Assembly (NCBI GenBank): GCA_048635425.1 | Contig: JAIVYN010000137.1 | Location: 1-10,276, forward strand | Reading direction: 5' to 3' | DNA length: 10,276 nt | DNA from: NIOZ-UU13 sp048635425 | GTDB lineage: Bacteria > Planctomycetota > Phycisphaerae > Sedimentisphaerales > Anaerobacaceae | Part shown: in pieces, positions 7,448-10,276 of the stretch | Numbering within the stretch: the stretch's first letter is position 1 | Layout of the letters: every line of letters begins with the position of its first letter | The notes under the pieces: generated by a model | The model's input: only the letters and a program-made list of their open reading frames with translations | Told to the model about the DNA's origin: nothing | Database searches by the model: none | Program-made: the position numbers and the translations under genes

Positions 7448-7617
7448 AGTTCTGCAAAATTGAGGTTAGGCATATATTATTTAAGAAAATTTGTTTTTTT
7501 GATTTTCTTAAATAATCACCTAACTGCTTAATATACAATAACTTACTGTTTGAAAAGAAAAAATAAAAAACGATTTTTTTCTTTTCAAAGTATGCCTAAC
7601 CTCAATTTTACAGAACT
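7448..7617. repeat. 170-bp nested inverted-repeat element (27-bp terminal repeats enclosing two 15-bp hairpins), MITE-like or structured RNA
   Basis: The outer arms 7448-7474 and 7591-7617 are inverted repeats of 27 bp with one mismatch (7455/7610), which becomes a G-U pair in minus-strand RNA. Inside lie two perfect hairpins of the same size: arms 7476-7490 and 7502-7516 (15 bp, 11-nt loop), and arms 7549-7563 and 7575-7589 (15 bp, 11-nt loop). Each is one nucleotide from its outer arm, with 32 nt between them. The two loops carry complementary GTTTTTT (7493-7499) and AAAAAAC (7565-7571). No ORF and no clear target-site duplication are seen. It fills nearly the whole aldolase-kinase spacer, from 6 nt after the aldolase stop to 15 nt before the kinase ATG. 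It is either a non-autonomous mobile element or an intercistronic RNA structure; the geometry is seen, the role is unknown. Confidence 0.85.
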
Positions 7618-7623
7618 CATTAT

Positions 7624-8526
7624 TTAGGCAGATATAAAGCCTTCATTGATAATCGTCTGCCTGACTCGTTCCCTAACTTCATCGGTAAGACCTTGAAGTG
7701 GATGTCGCGGCTGACCTCCTTTGAACCCGGTTATGTCCATGGCGGCCTTGACACCAGCGACGCCCCAGGCTCCTGAAATAGCCTGATTGAGCCTGGCAAG
7801 TCTGAAGGAAAGCTCTTTGGCATCATCGTATTTGCCTTGCGTAAATAATCGATATATATCACAGCATGGACCAGGCAGAGCATTAGCAAGTGACAACACA
7901 CCACCGGGAGCTCCTAAATGAAGTGAGGGATAAAAGAAATTGGCAGAACCGGCAAGAACATTGAAATCTTCGGCTGGGTCAAGGCAAGCGAGGAGTTTGG
8001 CCGGCCCTGCTGGTGAAGAATCTTTCATGCCTACAATATTAGGATGCCGTGAGAGTTCGAGAACGATCTGCAGCGGTATTTCCATTCCACCTGTAAAGCC
8101 GGGTGCGTTGTAGAGTAATACGGGAATATCAATCGAATCGGCTATTCGCTCATAGTAACACTGTAGAGTAGCGCCATCGATCTGTTTGGCGAAATAGCTC
8201 GGAGTGAGGATACTTACGTAGTCAAAACCCATCTCTAAAGCCAATTTTGATTTCTCAATCGTTTGCCTTGTGGATTCACAGCCGGCTCCGACCAAAACAA
8301 CTTTGCTGCCTTTTTCTTCCACGAAAACTTCGAGAATCCGATTCTGCTCTTTGTCGCTCAGACTCTTGAATTCCCCATTCGAACCGAGTGCGAGATAGCC
8401 GGCGAGATCAGTCTCGTTGAGTTTTCGCAGGTTGAACCTCAGGTCATCGAGCGCAAGCTCATCGGAATGAAACGGCGTCACTACCGGAGCGAAGACCCCC
8501 GAAAGCTTCCTCTTGTTTTGTCCCAT
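7624..8526 (-). CDS. DapA-family (class I, Schiff-base) 2-keto-3-deoxy sugar-acid / 4-hydroxy-2-oxoglutarate-type aldolase
   Basis: This 300-aa protein has the full length of the dihydrodipicolinate synthase/N-acetylneuraminate lyase family. The pyruvate-binding motif is GSNGE (48-52), where true DapA has GTTGE. VLLYNAPGFTG (136-146) holds the catalytic Y139, and VGMKDSS (165-171) holds the Schiff-base K168. The sequence style, including GAGCESTRQTIE, LSRHPNIVGMKDS and the LAGSANF block, resembles 4-hydroxy-2-oxoglutarate aldolases (HOGA) more than lysine-pathway DapA. Next to a pentonate dehydratase, the likely reaction is retro-aldol cleavage of a 2-keto-3-deoxy acid to pyruvate plus an aldehyde (glycolaldehyde if the substrate is a pentonate), as done by YjhH/YagE in E. 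coli. Start ATG 8526 has AAGGATAGG just upstream. It lies 125 nt after the dehydratase, with a possible promoter of its own. Family certain, substrate inferred. Confidence 0.88.
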   Translation of the reverse strand: MGQNKRKLSGVFAPVVTPFHSDELALDDLRFNLRKLNETDLAGYLALGSNGEFKSLSDKEQNRILEVFVEEKGSKVVLVGAGCESTRQTIEKSKLALEMGFDYVSILTPSYFAKQIDGATLQCYYERIADSIDIPVLLYNAPGFTGGMEIPLQIVLELSRHPNIVGMKDSSPAGPAKLLACLDPAEDFNVLAGSANFFYPSLHLGAPGGVLSLANALPGPCCDIYRLFTQGKYDDAKELSFRLARLNQAISGAWGVAGVKAAMDITGFKGGQPRHPLQGLTDEVRERVRQTIINEGFISA

Positions 8527-8580
8527 AGTCCTATCCTTATTAACAAGACTTTTGCAAAACTTCAGTTATCAAAACAAGAA

Positions 8581-8620
8581 CACGCCTGTCAGTCCTAAGG
8601 ACTCCTTGCGGAGAAGCGTG
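8581..8620 (-). other. folded leader segment between dehydratase and aldolase
   Basis: Arms CACGC (8581-8585) and GCGTG (8616-8620) enclose two small hairpins. One is AGTCC/GGACT with a 3-nt loop (8591-8603). The other reads CTCC-GCAA-GGAG on the transcribed strand (8602-8613), closed by a GNRA tetraloop. The two inner hairpins share two bases, so they compete or one opens partly. No U-run follows, so it is not a classical terminator. It may be an mRNA-processing or regulatory structure; I do not recognise a known riboswitch. Confidence 0.3.
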
Positions 8621-8634
8621 CGTATCCGCATCAC

Positions 8635-8663
8635 AGTATAATAATCTTGTATCACTTCGACAA
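8635..8663 (-). promoter_or_regulatory. possible internal sigma70-like promoter before the aldolase gene
   Basis: TTGTCG (8658-8663) and TATACT (8635-8640) are spaced by 17 nt on the minus strand, overlapping the last codons of the dehydratase gene. A start near 8628 would give a leader of about 100 nt containing the folded segment at 8581-8620. The -35 matches consensus at 4 of 6 positions and the -10 at 5 of 6, so chance is possible. Confidence 0.3.
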
Positions 8664-10276
8664 TGCTTCCTTGCCGGCTTTTAATGTTTCGACGATTGCA
8701 TCGACGTCAAACACGCAGCCGCCCCGCGTGCCTCCGCCAATCTCCTGCATGGCAGCCCACAAGCGCGTGTCATCCGGGAGACCTGGATGAGGAGCCAGGT
8801 CAGACCGCAACGGGCGTTCAGCCAACATTTGCGTGCCGAGCTCCACACTTCTCTTATCCGGCGGAGAGTCGGCGTCTCCAATCAAATCAACACTTCCTTC
8901 CATATTATTACAGTCAATGATAATTTGAATGATGTCTCCGTCCAGCACCTTTCCGATGGGCCCACCTGCCAATGCTTCCGGCGCTATGTGACCAATACAA
9001 GCGCCCGTACTAACGCCGCTGAACCGCCCATCGGTAATGACCGCAACATCCTTTCCCCAGGAAAGATGCTTCAGCGCACCCGTCACTTCCAGTATTTCTT
9101 CCATTCCGCTTCCCATTGGGCCTGCACAAATAAGAACAATGACATCACCGGGCTGAATAACGCCAGCTTTTATGGCCTGTATGGCGCTATGTTCTCCAAT
9201 GAATACACGAGCGGGACCGATTTTGCTATACACGCCGTTGGGATCCAACAGAGTCGGATCAATAGCAGTACTTTTAATTACAGAGCCTGCCGGAGCAAGA
9301 TTACCCTCCGGCAGTGTCATAGTGCTTTTCAGGCCGCGTTCACGAGCTCTTTCAGGACTCATTATCACTTCACCCGGCTCGATACCGTCTTTTTGATAAA
9401 GCAGCTCCCGCAGCCGCTTTCGGCGTTCCGACTCTTCCCACCAGTCGAGGATTTTGCCTAAAGGCTCACAAGACACCGTCCGGCAATCCGGGTCTAAAAG
9501 GTCCAGATGTCGCAATTGCAGCATAACTTCAGGTACGCCGCCGGCCAGAAAGACGCGTACAGTCGGATGTCCTACCGGCCCATTGGGCAAAACGTCAACA
9601 AGTCGCGGCACCTCTCGAGTAACCTTCTTCCAGTCTTCGAGAACCGGACGTTCCAATCCCGCTGCGTGTGCAATTGCAGGAATATGTAATAACAGATTGG
9701 TCGAACCGCCAAAAGCCGCATAAACAACCATCGCGTTACGCACCGCTGCATCGGTTAGAATATCTTTCATAGTCAAGCCGCGTTTGTACATCCGCACGAG
9801 CGCTTTGGCTGAACGATGCGCAATGTCCAGCCAGATTGCCTGGCCGGACGGCGCAAGTGCAGAATGCGGCAGGCTCATGCCCAAAGCTTCGGCGACAACC
9901 TGAGATGTCGCCGCTGTCCCGAGGAACTGACAGCCGCCGCCCGCGCTCGCACACGTTCGGCAGGTCATCTGCCTTGCGTATTCCAGCGTCACCTCGCCAT
10001 GGGCAAAACGCGCTCCGATGGATTGTATCTTGCCCAGGTCCTCACCTTCCGCAGGCGGAAGAGTCACTCCCCCCGGCACCAGCACAGACGGCAGCTCGCG
10101 CATAGTGGCCAATGCCATCATCATTGCCGGCAGCCCCTTGTCACAAGTCGCTATACCAAGCACTCCTTTTCGCCTCGGTAAGCTGCGGATGAGGCGCCGA
10201 AAAATCATCGCCGCATCATTACGGTAAGCCAGACTATCCATCATCCCTAACGTGCCCTGCGTTCGGCCGTCACATG
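8652..10276 (-). CDS. yjhG: IlvD/Edd-family dehydratase, YjhG/YagF type (D-xylonate / pentonate dehydratase), N-terminus beyond right edge
   Basis: The frame stays open through the ATG at 10244 to the right edge and begins CDGRTQGTLG, a conserved internal motif, so 10244 is not the start. About 540 residues are visible; the E. coli relatives are near 655 aa, so roughly 115 N-terminal residues are missing. The three iron-sulfur cysteines of the family are visible: CDGRTQG (codon 10272-10274), TCDKGLPA (10143-10145) and SAGGGCQFLGTA (9930-9932). Other near-identical blocks shared with YjhG/YagF are HSALAPSG, HAAFGGSTNLLLHIPAIAHA-like, STAIDP and DGRFSGVSTGACIGH, whose serine is catalytic in the family. 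Known reaction: D-xylonate to 2-dehydro-3-deoxy-D-pentonate plus water, in the cytoplasm. The aldolase gene 125 nt downstream fits the next step. The pentonate subtype is well supported; the exact natural substrate is inferred. Confidence 0.92.
   Translation of the reverse strand, partial: CDGRTQGTLGMMDSLAYRNDAAMIFRRLIRSLPRRKGVLGIATCDKGLPAMMMALATMRELPSVLVPGGVTLPPAEGEDLGKIQSIGARFAHGEVTLEYARQMTCRTCASAGGGCQFLGTAATSQVVAEALGMSLPHSALAPSGQAIWLDIAHRSAKALVRMYKRGLTMKDILTDAAVRNAMVVYAAFGGSTNLLLHIPAIAHAAGLERPVLEDWKKVTREVPRLVDVLPNGPVGHPTVRVFLAGGVPEVMLQLRHLDLLDPDCRTVSCEPLGKILDWWEESERRKRLRELLYQKDGIEPGEVIMSPERARERGLKSTMTLPEGNLAPAGSVIKSTAIDPTLLDPNGVYSKIGPARVFIGEHSAIQAIKAGVIQPGDVIVLICAGPMGSGMEEILEVTGALKHLSWGKDVAVITDGRFSGVSTGACIGHIAPEALAGGPIGKVLDGDIIQIIIDCNNMEGSVDLIGDADSPPDKRSVELGTQMLAERPLRSDLAPHPGLPDDTRLWAAMQEIGGGTRGGCVFDVDAIVETLKAGKEALSK

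Noticed and set aside
7465..7600. GTTAGGC (7465-7471) and GCCTAAC (7594-7600), which resemble the GTTRRRY/RYYYAAC core sites of integron attC
   Set aside because: The order is inverted relative to an attC site (GTTRRRY comes first), there is no integrase or cassette ORF, and these bases are explained by the 27-bp inverted repeat.
8547..8571. Possible degenerate copy of the 27-bp repeat arm (shares TGCAAAA and GTTA with the right spacing)
   Set aside because: Only about 16 of 25 positions agree, anchored on an AT-rich core; no second arm nearby. Chance similarity is more likely.
8652..10244. Treating the ATG at 10244 as the true start of a 530-aa dehydratase, or calling it IlvD (dihydroxy-acid) or Edd (6-phosphogluconate) dehydratase
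   Set aside because: The conserved CDGRTQG motif continues in frame upstream to the window edge, and the motif set matches the YjhG/YagF branch rather than IlvD or Edd.
1..10276. CRISPR arrays, tRNA or rRNA genes, insertion-sequence transposases, phage genes, toxin-antitoxin pairs
   Set aside because: Looked for on both strands; no regularly spaced repeats, tRNA-like folds or diagnostic protein motifs were found.

Overview
The window reads as part of a Gram-negative (double-membrane) bacterial chromosome of moderate GC. Every supported gene lies on the minus strand, so transcription runs from high to low coordinates. The two-partner-secretion exoprotein style, the composite TpsB protein and the mixed sugar-acid genes would suit a planctomycete of the Phycisphaerae/Sedimentisphaerales type. 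That is inference from general style only; there is no rRNA or other marker gene here.

Right part (about 4575-10276): a sugar-acid catabolic cluster. In transcription order it holds a YjhG/YagF-type pentonate (D-xylonate) dehydratase cut by the right edge, a DapA-family pyruvate aldolase, an FGGY-family carbohydrate kinase and a GntP-family sugar-acid permease. Three of the four match the logic of the E. coli yjhF-yjhG-yjhH set: import the aldonate, dehydrate it to a 2-keto-3-deoxy acid, then cleave to pyruvate plus an aldehyde. The kinase is the extra member. The spacer between aldolase and kinase (7433-7623) holds a 170-bp, highly symmetric nested inverted-repeat element. The spacer between dehydratase and aldolase holds a possible internal promoter and a small folded leader.

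Middle (3669-4574): no intact gene. Directly after the permease stop lies a roughly 30-codon remnant of the C-terminus of a heavy-metal-efflux RND pump (CusA/CzcA type), marking an old rearrangement junction. A good sigma70-like promoter at 3864-3893 faces the next operon and leaves a leader of about 190 nt. I found no convincing terminator between the two gene groups.

Left part (1-3668): a two-partner secretion pair. The transporter gene comes first. It encodes 895 aa: a signal/lipobox, about 280 residues of Lys/Glu/Ala-rich helix, POTRA domains and a beta-barrel with a VRGY motif. The secreted filamentous-haemagglutinin-like partner follows, of which the N-terminal 298 residues are inside the window. 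The two halves of the window show no functional link beyond being neighbours.
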